Source: Desulfomicrobium sp. UBA5193 | Lineage (GTDB): Bacteria; Desulfobacterota; Desulfovibrionia; Desulfovibrionales; Desulfomicrobiaceae | Assembly: GCA_002412965.1 (NCBI GenBank) | Contig: DHWB01000010.1 | Location: 1 to 64,000, forward strand | Length of the DNA stretch: 64,000 nucleotides | Direction of reading: 5' to 3' | Translations under genes and position numbers: made by a program | Shown: piece by piece, positions 50,918-58,725 of the stretch | Layout of the letters: the number at the start of each line of letters is the position of its first letter | Numbering within the stretch: position 1 is the stretch's first letter | Notes under the pieces: generated by a model | Database searches by the model: none | Seen by the model: only the letters and a program-made list of their open reading frames with translations | Told to the model about the DNA's origin: nothing

Positions 50918-51391
50918 TTACAGGGTTTGTGTGGCGGGGCAGCAGGGCGCGGAGCCGGCACCTGGGGTGGCGCCGCTGGAGTTTGCTCCGCACTGTGCCT
51001 TGGGACCACAGCCTCTACCGGATTCGAGGGGAACGGGCTTTCCGGCGATTTCGGACAGTTCGACGCGGTAGTCGGCGTTGAGCTTGGCTTTTTTCGCCTG
51101 CAACTCGTTCAGTTCGGCCACGGCTTTTTCAATGGCTGCCTTGTCCGCAGGTACGGTGGCAAACAGGGCTTCCATTGCGTCATGCTTGGCCTTGAGCTCT
51201 TTTTGGAGGGTAAAGAGCTCTTCATGATGCGTGTCAGTCAGTTTCTGTACTTTTTCCTGCTGTTCGGGAGTCAGCCCGGACATGAAGTCCTGGTAGTGTC
51301 CCTGTCCCGGACAGCCGCCTTTGTAGGCCTGGACCCCGGCTGCGAGGGCCAGGACCAGAAGGAGGGAGAGGATGAGGTGTTTGAGATGCAT
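50918..51391 (-). CDS. zraP: Periplasmic metal-binding protein, ZraP-like
   Basis: A 157-aa exported protein of the Spy/CpxP/ZraP group. ATG 51391 gives a signal peptide (LILSLLLVLALAAGVQA). The mature part has MSGLTPEQQEKVQKLTDTHHEEL, a helical LTxEQ-type motif, and a second helix with ADKAAIEKAVAELNELQAKKAKL. Cysteines (GGCPGQGHY, GRGCGPKAQCG and a CC pair) could bind zinc. It is the first gene of the zraP-S-R set and lies downstream of a sigma-54 promoter. Confidence 0.9.
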   Translation of the reverse strand: MHLKHLILSLLLVLALAAGVQAYKGGCPGQGHYQDFMSGLTPEQQEKVQKLTDTHHEELFTLQKELKAKHDAMEALFATVPADKAAIEKAVAELNELQAKKAKLNADYRVELSEIAGKPVPLESGRGCGPKAQCGANSSGATPGAGSAPCCPATQTL

Positions 51392-51446
51392 TGGGGCTCC
51401 TGTCACATTCTGGAGGTAGTAGAATGTCTTGGTTTGATCTGGCTAA

Positions 51447-51463
51447 AGCATGTGATGTGCCAA
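51447..51463 (-). promoter_or_regulatory. Sigma-54 promoter of zraP
   Basis: On the minus strand the site reads TTGGCACATCACATGCT, with GG and GC separated by 10 nt as in the -24/-12 consensus TGGCAC-N5-TTGC. It lies 56 nt before the zraP ATG. Confidence 0.88.
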
Positions 51464-51536
51464 AATTCGAAGTGATGTGATTTCAGTATGTTGTCACGAT
51501 ATACCTGGAAAGTTGGCCGCATTGTCTGTGTGGATG

Positions 51537-51573
51537 TTTGCACGATGTGTAAATTTGTGCATTTATTTGCACA
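51537..51573. promoter_or_regulatory. Palindromic sites upstream of the sigma-54 promoter
   Basis: TTTGCAC-GAT-GTGTAAA (about 51537-51553, one mismatch) is followed by TGTGCA-TTTATT-TGCACA (51556-51573, perfect). They sit 74-110 bp upstream of the -24 box, where enhancer-binding regulators usually bind. They also lie 87-123 nt before the divergent His-rich gene. Confidence 0.65.
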
Positions 51574-51659
51574 TTCTTTCGCCCTTGCCATTGAGGCTGA
51601 AAGGATTAAAAAAATTCGTACATTTTAAGAAGCGGCCTGTCAGGCCCAAGGAGGCTCAT

Positions 51660-51827
51660 ATGTGCAAGGGATGCGGATGTCTGCGCGGCAAGACCACAAG
51701 CACGGTGGTCAAGCACGACCACGAACACAAGCACGGGGATTTGACGCACAGTCACCCCCATGACCACGATCACGACCACACCCATGACGACAATGCGAAG
51801 CCGGCCCACGAGGACCACAAGCACTAG
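51660..51827 (+). CDS. 55-aa Cys/His-rich metal-binding peptide resembling a free HypB N-terminus
   Basis: A small frame with ATG 51660 behind AAGGAGG. It begins MCKGCGCLRGKTTST and continues with a tail in which nearly every other residue is His or Asp (HDHEHKHGDL, then repeated HDHDHD). The MCxxCGC start and His-rich stretch match the nickel-binding N-terminus of HypB, but the GTPase domain is missing. It is therefore likely a free metal-storage or metallochaperone peptide. It stands between the zra system and a cobaltochelatase gene. A terminator follows. Confidence 0.8.
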   Translation: MCKGCGCLRGKTTSTVVKHDHEHKHGDLTHSHPHDHDHDHTHDDNAKPAHEDHKH

Positions 51828-51850
51828 GATGTCCGGGGAGAGAGGGTCCG

Positions 51851-51881
51851 GGCTGCCTGCGCTCGCGGGTGGCCTTTTTTT
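51851..51881 (+). terminator. Terminator between the His-rich peptide and the chelatase gene
   Basis: GGCTGCCTGC (51851-51860) pairs with GCGGGTGGCC (51865-51874) through several G-U pairs, loop GCTC, then a run of T at 51875-51881. Confidence 0.75.
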
Positions 51882-51896
51882 ATCTCGGGAGGACGG

Positions 51897-52271
51897 ATGG
51901 CAAAGACGGGAATGATCGTGCTCGGGCACGGCAGCAGAAGGCGTGAAGTCGGCGAGGTGTTCACGGCCATGGTCGGCCGGGTTGCGCGGCAGGTGCCCGG
52001 TGCGCCGGTGCTGCCGGCCTTTTTCTCACTCGGCGAACCGACCCTGGAAGATCAGGTCCGGGCGCTGCTTGGCCAGGGCTGCAAGCGGATCGTGGTCATG
52101 CAGTATTTTCTCTACAACGGGGTGCACATCGAGCACGACATCCCGGAGCTGATAAAGGCCCTGCGCGGGGAATTCTCCGAGGTGGAGTTTGTGCTCCAGC
52201 CCACCCTGCAGGATGATCCGGCCATGGAGCGGCTGATTGCCGACCGACTCCTTGCGGATGCGCATGGGTAG
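51897..52271 (+). CDS. cbiX: Short CbiX-type sirohydrochlorin metal chelatase
   Basis: A 124-aa class II chelatase of the CbiX-short type that inserts cobalt (or nickel/iron) into sirohydrochlorin. GMIVLGHGSRRREVGEVF contains the catalytic His, and PAFFSLGEPTLEDQVRALL and VVMQYFLYNGVHIEHDIPEL contain the second metal His. It is the compact ancestral form, about half the length of CbiK. The true metal, and whether this serves cobalamin or sirohaem synthesis, cannot be told. Confidence 0.92.
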   Translation: MAKTGMIVLGHGSRRREVGEVFTAMVGRVARQVPGAPVLPAFFSLGEPTLEDQVRALLGQGCKRIVVMQYFLYNGVHIEHDIPELIKALRGEFSEVEFVLQPTLQDDPAMERLIADRLLADAHG

Positions 52272-52396
52272 CGCTGTCATCAAACCTCAACGACGCTGAC
52301 GCCGATTCGCAACACGCTCGGCGTAGGGTGCTTCAACGGCGAAAAGGTTTTGTCCGGATGGTCCGGTCGGCCTGGCCACAACGCATGAGGTGCCCC

Positions 52397-52798
52397 ATGT
52401 CGAACAGCAGGAATTTGCATTTGGGAATCGAAATCAGGTTGCGGGAAAAGTCCAGAAAGATCGAGGATGAGAACGCCGTGTTGCGAGAGCTCATGAGGCA
52501 GGACATGACCGCGGAGCCGGATTTTGCAGACCAGGCGAGCACCGCTTCCTCCCGCGACTGGAACATGATACGATACAATCGCAATATAGCGCTGCTCAAA
52601 GACATCGCCGTTGCTCTCAAGGCCATTGACAACGATTCCTACGGGACTTGCGAAATGTGCGGCGAGCACATTTCCGACCGCAGGCTTCTGGCAATCCCGA
52701 GCGCATTGTTCTGCATCGAATGTCAGGAGATGGTCGACAGGCATCCCGGAGAATTTGGACGCACCGGGCTTGGGGACGGGATGTCGGCTGCAGTCTGA
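52397..52798 (+). CDS. DksA/TraR-family C4 zinc finger protein
   Basis: A 133-aa protein. The start ATG 52397 is 5 nt after GAGGTG. An N-terminal coiled coil (REKSRKIEDENAVLRELMRQDM, residues about 15-36) precedes the zinc finger CEMCGEHISDRRLLAIPSALFCIEC. Such proteins bind the RNA polymerase secondary channel and affect transcription initiation. Typical DksA has an acidic coiled-coil tip, which is not clear here. The exact target is inferred. Confidence 0.88.
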   Translation: MSNSRNLHLGIEIRLREKSRKIEDENAVLRELMRQDMTAEPDFADQASTASSRDWNMIRYNRNIALLKDIAVALKAIDNDSYGTCEMCGEHISDRRLLAIPSALFCIECQEMVDRHPGEFGRTGLGDGMSAAV

Positions 52799-52862
52799 CC
52801 GGCCGCTCTTTTCCTCAACGGTCCCGACCGGGGCTTGACGCCTCTAAGGATTGATCCCGTCC

Positions 52863-54050
52863 ATGCAGAAGAACTACGTGCTCGACACCAATGTGCTCAT
52901 TGACAACCCCTACTGCATCAAGACCTTGCGCAACGGGCAGGAGAATCGCGTCATCCTCCCCTACACGGTCCTGCGCGAGCTGGACAAGCTCAAGCGCGAG
53001 CCGCGCGTGGCCCATGTCGTGGCCCAGGCCATCACCGCGCTGCAGGACGACTCCGACATCCTGTTCCTTCCTCCTTGCTCTTTTCCGGATTCGGAAAGCA
53101 AGAGCGGCGACGACCTGATCCTGGAGGAGCTCATCGGCAGCGGCGTGGAAGCGCCCATTCTGGTCACCAACGACCGCATCCTGCAACTGAAAGCTCGCAT
53201 TCATTCCATTTCCTGTGAAGGCTACCGCGACTCCAATCCCTTCCGCTCGGAGTCCCAATCCTACACCGGGTTTGTGCGCGAGGGCGAAGAGCCGATCCCC
53301 AACAGCTTCGCCTGGATCGGCGGGCAGCCTTTCATGCACGCCACCTCCGGCTCCCGCTTCATCGATTATCAGCACAGCGTCTGGAACGTGCGGCCGCGCA
53401 ACGTCTATCAGAATCTGGCCCTGGAGCTTCTGCTCGACGATGCCGTGAACCTGGTCACCATCCAGTCCGAGGCAGGCTACGGCAAAACCTTCCTGGCCCT
53501 GGCCGCCGCCCTGTTCATGGCCCTGGAGCAGAAGGACAATCCGTACCGCAAGATCTACCTGGTCAAGCCGGTCATCGAGATCGGGGCCAAGCTCGGCTAC
53601 CTGCCCGGCGATCTCGAGGAGAAGATGGCTCCCTACGTGCGCTACGTCGGGGATCTGCTCATGAAACTGCACGACCTGCGTCCGGCCAATCGCATCTTCG
53701 CCGACAGCGAGGGCGGGAATTTCCGTTTCAACCCCAAGCGCTTCGAGATCCTGCCCATCGCCTTCATCCGGGGCATGAACCTCGAAAACGCGGTGGTCAT
53801 TGTCGACGAGATGCAGAACCTGTCCCGCTCCGAGACACGGGCGCTTTTGACCCGCATGGGCGAGAACGTGAAATGCATCTGCCTTGGCGACACGCGCCAG
53901 GTCGACAACCCCTACCTGAACGAGTCCAACAACGGTCTGAACTGGACCGTGAAGATGCTCAAAGGCCTGCCCGGATACGGACACATCGTCCTCAAAGGCG
54001 AACGCTCGCGCGGTCCGATCACGGACATGGTCATCAAGACCGGGCTCTGA
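52863..54050 (+). CDS. PIN-PhoH family ATPase/ribonuclease
   Basis: A 395-aa protein joining an N-terminal PIN nuclease domain (VLDTNVLIDNPYC, acidic residues of the metal site) to a C-terminal PhoH ATPase. The Walker A motif is SEAGYGKTFLALA and Walker B is VVIVDEMQNLS, followed by CLGDTRQVDNPYL. PIN-PhoH proteins (YlaK/PhoH2 type) act as RNA helicase-nucleases. The start is ATG 52863, preferred over TTG 52851, whose AAGGA is too close. Confidence 0.93.
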   Translation: MQKNYVLDTNVLIDNPYCIKTLRNGQENRVILPYTVLRELDKLKREPRVAHVVAQAITALQDDSDILFLPPCSFPDSESKSGDDLILEELIGSGVEAPILVTNDRILQLKARIHSISCEGYRDSNPFRSESQSYTGFVREGEEPIPNSFAWIGGQPFMHATSGSRFIDYQHSVWNVRPRNVYQNLALELLLDDAVNLVTIQSEAGYGKTFLALAAALFMALEQKDNPYRKIYLVKPVIEIGAKLGYLPGDLEEKMAPYVRYVGDLLMKLHDLRPANRIFADSEGGNFRFNPKRFEILPIAFIRGMNLENAVVIVDEMQNLSRSETRALLTRMGENVKCICLGDTRQVDNPYLNESNNGLNWTVKMLKGLPGYGHIVLKGERSRGPITDMVIKTGL

Positions 54051-54102
54051 TTCGGCGGCGTCACGCCGCGCAATCAACCTGTCTCCATCTGATCCGACAT
54101 GT

Positions 54103-54132
54103 CCGCCGCGTGAGGTTTCCCTCACGCGGCGG
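54103..54132. terminator. Strong hairpin between convergent genes
   Basis: A perfect 13-bp inverted repeat (54103-54115 and 54120-54132, loop TTTC) overlaps the stop codon of the glycosyltransferase gene. There is no long T run, but its position between convergent genes suggests a bidirectional stop. Confidence 0.65.
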
Positions 54133-56533
54133 GCGTCGATGCGTCCTTGTAAATCTCCCAGGTGGCCAGAAACGCGGAGCCGAAGCTTCGCTCTTCGGCG
54201 AACGTGCGCGCATGCTCGCCCATGCGCTTGACGCGCTCCGGATCGGCGCACAGCTCGAGCACGGCCTCTGCCAGGGCGCTTGCGTCCCGTCCGCGAACGA
54301 TGAGGCCGGTTTCGCCGGGCTCTATGTTTTCCATGGGGCCGCCCATGTCGGTGACGATGACAGGCAGCCCCGAGGCCTGGGCTTCGAGCACCACATTGCC
54401 GAAAGTGTCCGTGGTTGATGGGAAGACGAAAAGATCCGCCGAGGCATAGGCCTCGGCCAAAGCCTCGTCACGCAGGACCCCGGTGAAGAGCACCGGCTGC
54501 CCCGCGAGCTCCCGCTCCATTTCTTCCCGATACGGTCCGTCGCCGACGATGACGAGTCTCACGTCGCGTCCGCTCATTGCCGCCTGCGCCTTGCTGAAGG
54601 CTTCGGCCAGGACGTCCAGATCCTTTTCCCTTGAGACCCGTCCAACGTAGAGCAGCTTGAAGGCGTCCATTCCCCGCCAGTGCTTGTAAAAACCGTTCCG
54701 CTTGGCTGGATCAAAGCGCGTCGTGTCCACCCCGCGTGGATACACTCGGATGGCCCCGCGCTCCACACCAAAGGTCACCAGCTCCTCTGCGATGGCCTGG
54801 GATGGCGCATACACGACATCCATCTGTTTGTAATACCACGACATGTATTTGCGGGTCAGCTCCTCAAGTCCGGAGTCGCCGGTCATGGATGCGACATATT
54901 GGGGAAAGGCCGTATGGTAGGTGCCGTGGATGGGTATCTGCAGAATCCTGCTTATGGCCAGGGCGGCCAGACCCACGGGTCCCGGTGTGGCGGCGAGGAT
55001 GAGCTTTGTGTCCACCTCCAGCGTGTATTCGAGCATGCGCAAAAAGGGCGGATAGGAAATGGAAAGTTCCGGGTACTCGGGCATCGCGAACGTTCCGATG
55101 GGGTCGAAGACCTTGAGCCCGGGCGCGCTCTCGCCCTGTCCGCAGGTGATCACGGTCATGCGCTTGCCGTGCTCCAGGGCCATGTCCAGCTGCTGCCGGA
55201 TGGTCCAGGACACGCCGTTCACGTCTTCAAATGTGTCCGTGAAATGCAGCAGCGCGAGCGGTTCGGATTTGGCCTGCCCGAAGGCTGTTGCACATTTGCG
55301 GCTGAAAGACCTCTCGCGGGCGAAGAGCCCGAAGGACACAAAATACGGGGCCAGCAGCGCATACAGGGACCCTGCCGTGCCGACGGTGCTGAAGATGTCG
55401 AAGATGTCCGCGCCCACCGCGCTGGTCAGGAGTCGATTCAGAAACGTGGCGATGAGTTTGTCAGAGGCCAGTCCTACGCAGCGGAACCACTCCTGATCAA
55501 AGTCCGCGCCGGACTCTCCCTTGGCGATGGCCGTAAAGGTCGGATCGGTCTCGATGATGCGCGTGACCTCTTTCAAGAGCGCGGCCTTGACGCCGTCGGC
55601 ATCGGCCAGGCGCAGATAGGTGCTGCTTTTGCGCGTGCCTATGGCTGCGTGCAGCCGGGCCAGAAAGCCGTGCCCGGACGCTTCGCTTACGCCAAGCATG
55701 CGGTCGGCGAACTGCATGCAGAGCATCTTGGAGCGCCCGCGCCTGGTCTTGGCCAGGTAGTACTGATAGGCGATGGCGTAGAGATTGCGGGCCAGAGCAT
55801 GGCCGGTGGCCGTTCGTCCTGACGGACGCGTCCGGCCTTCACGGACCGCGTCAAGGAAGCCGTCCAGGCCATTCGCCCCGGCCAGGGTGTGCATGCTTGC
55901 GATGTTCAGGCTCGAATGATCGTCGGATCCTCCGATGAGCCCTTTTTTCCAGGGCGTGCAGCCGAGCGGTTCCAGGCCGTGCCGGTCGGCCAAAAGCTCA
56001 ATCGTGACCCGGTCCAGATCGGTCAGGATCGTCCGCAGGACTTGGTTTTGCATTTCGTCCCGGCAGCCGTTCATTTCGAAGATGTCGAAAAGAAGCAGGG
56101 TCTGCTCGAAATGGTCGATGCCGAGTTTGTCGTTAACTGCGAACAGGGGATGGGCCAGCGCGTGCACGAGCGCTTCCCTGCGCAGGTAGCCGCAAAGGTC
56201 GAATACATTCTCCCGCAGTCGCTCGATCTCCCTGTGCTGAATTTCGGTGATGCCGTAGACCAGGACATGCAGCTTGCAGCGGTCCTCGGGGAAATAGGTG
56301 GTCACCTCCTCGCTTAAGAAAACTCCCGGTAGATGGGCGATTTGAAGCCCCCCCTCGATGACGTTGTGATCGGTGATGGTCACATAATCCATGCCTGCGG
56401 CCCTGGCCTGCTCATAAATGTATGCGGGTTCCGTAAAGCTCTCCGGGCAGCCAAGCTTTTGTAAAATCCATTGCGATGGTCTGCTGGAAAATTTCGAATG
56501 GACATGCATGTCCGCTTTTTGCTGTGCGATCAT
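54122..56533 (-). CDS. PHP-domain/GT4 glycosyltransferase fusion
   Basis: An 803-aa two-domain protein. The N-terminal PHP domain (about residues 1-250) begins ADMHVHSKFSSRPSQW and has ITDHNVIEG, HALAHPLFAVND and GGSDDHSSLN, the metal-binding pattern. The C-terminal part (about 400-800) is a GT4 glycosyltransferase: YHTAFPQYVASMTGDSGLEEL, VYAPSQAIAEELVTFGV, LLYVGRVSREKDLDVLAEAF, DLFVFPSTTDTFGNVVLEAQASGLPVI. It is a retaining transferase with a hydrolase of unknown substrate. It is divergent from the cluster at 56750 and shares its PHP theme. Confidence 0.92.
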   Translation of the reverse strand: MIAQQKADMHVHSKFSSRPSQWILQKLGCPESFTEPAYIYEQARAAGMDYVTITDHNVIEGGLQIAHLPGVFLSEEVTTYFPEDRCKLHVLVYGITEIQHREIERLRENVFDLCGYLRREALVHALAHPLFAVNDKLGIDHFEQTLLLFDIFEMNGCRDEMQNQVLRTILTDLDRVTIELLADRHGLEPLGCTPWKKGLIGGSDDHSSLNIASMHTLAGANGLDGFLDAVREGRTRPSGRTATGHALARNLYAIAYQYYLAKTRRGRSKMLCMQFADRMLGVSEASGHGFLARLHAAIGTRKSSTYLRLADADGVKAALLKEVTRIIETDPTFTAIAKGESGADFDQEWFRCVGLASDKLIATFLNRLLTSAVGADIFDIFSTVGTAGSLYALLAPYFVSFGLFARERSFSRKCATAFGQAKSEPLALLHFTDTFEDVNGVSWTIRQQLDMALEHGKRMTVITCGQGESAPGLKVFDPIGTFAMPEYPELSISYPPFLRMLEYTLEVDTKLILAATPGPVGLAALAISRILQIPIHGTYHTAFPQYVASMTGDSGLEELTRKYMSWYYKQMDVVYAPSQAIAEELVTFGVERGAIRVYPRGVDTTRFDPAKRNGFYKHWRGMDAFKLLYVGRVSREKDLDVLAEAFSKAQAAMSGRDVRLVIVGDGPYREEMERELAGQPVLFTGVLRDEALAEAYASADLFVFPSTTDTFGNVVLEAQASGLPVIVTDMGGPMENIEPGETGLIVRGRDASALAEAVLELCADPERVKRMGEHARTFAEERSFGSAFLATWEIYKDASTPAA

Positions 56534-56749
56534 ATCCGTACCTCACTTTGGTTTGCGCACATTATCCGGCACCGGCGTCATTTCTGTTACGTTTTCATGG
56601 CGGTTGGACAAAAATTTCGGGTGCATGGACATGCCAAATTGGCTCGTCACACAACTGTGACGCAAATGTCACAGTATCGGAATTGACTTTGCGACTCAGT
56701 TCGCAGAGAAAATCTGCATTTCCCCACACCTTTCACCAAGGAAATTTGC
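56534..56749. promoter_or_regulatory. Divergent intergenic region with TGTGA palindromes
   Basis: 216 nt between the fusion gene and the GAK-type cluster. CGTCACA-CAAC-TGTGACG (56645-56662) is followed by TGTCACA at 56667-56673, so three TGTGA-type half-sites occur with 4- and 8-bp gaps. A TTGACT at 56682-56687 may be a -35 box, but no good -10 box is seen at the right distance. Confidence 0.6.
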
Positions 56750-57283
56750 ATGGCTCCGAAACTCAAACACAATTGGCATCTCACCAGATCCGAGGCGGCC
56801 GGCCTGCTGCGCAAACTGGCCGACACTCTCGAACATGAGTCCGACGATCTTGGTGAATACGGGATCAGTCTGGCGGAACTGGTCAAATTCAAGATCAAGG
56901 TCGACCTGGGCCTAGATGATGCGCTGGAAGTGAAGTTCACCGGCAAGGGTCTCAAGGTCTGCGAGGCTGATAGTCCCTGCGGATCGGGAGTCGTGTGTGA
57001 AAGTTATTCAAAGCTGAAAAAGAGGATGCAGGTCTATTTCAAGGCCATGCGCGAGAGCGCGGCCAAGGCGGAGTTGCCTTCGCGGGAGATCGTGTCCGTC
57101 TTTCTTTCGGACTCCGAAACGATGATGACCTATCGCGGATACGGGGACGAGTTCTACCCCGCCTACGCCGAGCTCTGCCTGCGTCTGCGCACGGCCTTTG
57201 ACGAAGAGAACCTGGCCGAGACGACTGCGGTGGTCGCTGAAATGGCTCAATCTCGAAAAACCTGCCACGCCCGCTACAAATAG
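56750..57283 (+). CDS. Amphi-Trp/XXXCH-type protein, first gene of a GAK-like cluster
   Basis: A 177-aa protein. The N-terminal half (about residues 7-70) follows the amphi-Trp pattern (HLTRSEAAGLLRKLADTLEHE, then a GISLAELVKFKIKVDLGLDDALEVKF strand region). The C-terminal half ends MAQSRKTCHARYK, the KxCH ending that fits the XXXCH domain found in the 'GAK' gene system. Conserved Cys residues occur in CEADSPCGSGVVC. The function is unknown. It is followed by the PHP-like gene after 8 nt. Confidence 0.8.
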   Translation: MAPKLKHNWHLTRSEAAGLLRKLADTLEHESDDLGEYGISLAELVKFKIKVDLGLDDALEVKFTGKGLKVCEADSPCGSGVVCESYSKLKKRMQVYFKAMRESAAKAELPSREIVSVFLSDSETMMTYRGYGDEFYPAYAELCLRLRTAFDEENLAETTAVVAEMAQSRKTCHARYK

Positions 57284-57291
57284 GCAGACTC

Positions 57292-58431
57292 ATGCGCGCA
57301 ATCGATCCCATGAATCCGGCGGCCTGGGACCCGGCCATCACCGAGCAGGATCAGGCCCTGTTTGATCGTGTGGTCAGCACGGACCTGAGCGAGGAAAATC
57401 TGACGGCCCTGGCATCTCCCCAGCTCGTTATCCACGGCCAGCAGAGCGTCATGGCCGTGCACTGGCATCCGGAGTTCGTGCCCATGCCGGTCGTCAGGCA
57501 GCGCATCCGCGCCATGTTTCCGGACATGACCGAGAGCCTGATCATACCGACTCAGCACAATGAACTGCTGGAGTACGACGAGTTCAGCGGCGTGGAGGTG
57601 GACTGCTATTCCCACGGGTTCAATCTGAAGGTGCAGCTGCTGCTGCATTTCAAGACCTCCCGGCTGGAACACGCCCACACTCTGCGGGCCATGCTCCGGC
57701 ACACCTTGACCTATCGCGCCTCGCAGCTTTTTGATTTCATGCACACCATCACGGCCCCGCTGGAAGACCGCATCGAACAGGCTGCGCGGGAAACGGGCGC
57801 GGACCTTGATCTGGTCGAATTCGTGCGGCACCACGTGACCAAGGTGCAGCGCATGGTGGAGGAGAATCATGCGCGCCTGCCCCAGGACGCCCTCAAGAAC
57901 AAGCTCCTGCGCAACTATTTCGACGCCCTGCGGCCGCTCCACGACGGGGATCTCATCGATCGCATCCAGACCTACCTTTCGGCGGTCAAGGCCATCGTCA
58001 AGACACATTTCTCCCTGCGTTATTTCTACCGCACCTCCGAGGTCATCGAGGAGGCGCGCGCCCTGGGCGGAGGCGTGATCATCCCCCACCCCGAACAGTT
58101 CTGGCCCATCCTGCTGGCCGACTACGACGTGGACGGCTACGAGGTCTGGAACCCCCAGTCACAACGCTACACGGATTTTCTGATCACGGCCGTGGGCCGG
58201 GCCAACACATGCGCGGGTTTGTCCGCACGCCGCAAGCTCGTCTTCATGGGCGACGACACGCACATGGGCGAAAAAGCCAAATCCATCGCACTGCAAAATT
58301 CGGAAAAGGTTAACCGGGAGATCGGGTATCAGCCCGCCTGGGATGACCTGGAGATCTCCAAGCGTCTCATCCTGTCGGGCATGAGCCGTGAAATCGTCAT
58401 CCGCGAATATCGCGAGCGCCTGCTGGGCTGA
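57292..58431 (+). CDS. PHP-like metal-dependent hydrolase candidate
   Basis: A 379-aa protein I recognise only by its metal-site layout. Histidines H48, H57 and H59 (VIHGQQSVMAVHWHPEF), an IIPHPEQFWPILL near 263-275 and GDDTHMGEK at 320-328 match the order of PHP-domain ligands. The middle part is mostly helical. It resembles the PHP part of the divergent fusion gene only in theme. It may hydrolyse a phosphoester. It starts 8 nt after the amphi-Trp/XXXCH gene. Confidence 0.7.
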   Translation: MRAIDPMNPAAWDPAITEQDQALFDRVVSTDLSEENLTALASPQLVIHGQQSVMAVHWHPEFVPMPVVRQRIRAMFPDMTESLIIPTQHNELLEYDEFSGVEVDCYSHGFNLKVQLLLHFKTSRLEHAHTLRAMLRHTLTYRASQLFDFMHTITAPLEDRIEQAARETGADLDLVEFVRHHVTKVQRMVEENHARLPQDALKNKLLRNYFDALRPLHDGDLIDRIQTYLSAVKAIVKTHFSLRYFYRTSEVIEEARALGGGVIIPHPEQFWPILLADYDVDGYEVWNPQSQRYTDFLITAVGRANTCAGLSARRKLVFMGDDTHMGEKAKSIALQNSEKVNREIGYQPAWDDLEISKRLILSGMSREIVIREYRERLLG

Positions 58432-58447
58432 AACAGAGGAAAGCATC

Positions 58448-58717
58448 ATGTCTCAAGACGACAAGTTCGAATTCGAGTCCGTGCAGGACTGCCGTACCAT
58501 CCAGAAATATCTGCAGGCCTTGCAGGAAGGGTTCGCGCAGGGCCGGATCGTGCTCAACTCCGAGGGTTCCGAAATCTGCATGCATCCTGGTGGCTACATG
58601 AAATTCGAGGTGGCGGTGAAGAAAAAGGGCACGGAAAACAGGCTGGCCCTCAAGATCAGCTGGAAGGACAAGAGCGACGACTCGCCGGCATCGGGCACCA
58701 TTTCCATCACCTCCTAG
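58448..58717 (+). CDS. Amphi-Trp domain protein
   Basis: An 89-aa protein, start ATG 58448. It is essentially one amphi-Trp domain: FEFESVQDCRTIQKYLQALQEGFAQGRIVL, then the strand EICMHPGGYMKFEVAVKKK, and ALKISWK with the signature Trp. Such domains pair a strand with a conserved C-terminal Trp, and their role is unknown. It lies 16 nt after the PHP-like gene and 8 nt before the PhoU-APH fusion. A second copy closes the cluster. Confidence 0.85.
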   Translation: MSQDDKFEFESVQDCRTIQKYLQALQEGFAQGRIVLNSEGSEICMHPGGYMKFEVAVKKKGTENRLALKISWKDKSDDSPASGTISITS

Positions 58718-58725
58718 GACTCGCC

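Noticed and set aside
56656..56673. Classical CRP site (TGTGA-N6-TCACA) in the region before the GAK-like cluster
   Set aside because: The half-sites are 8 bp apart rather than 6, so I report them only as palindromic half-sites of unknown regulator.
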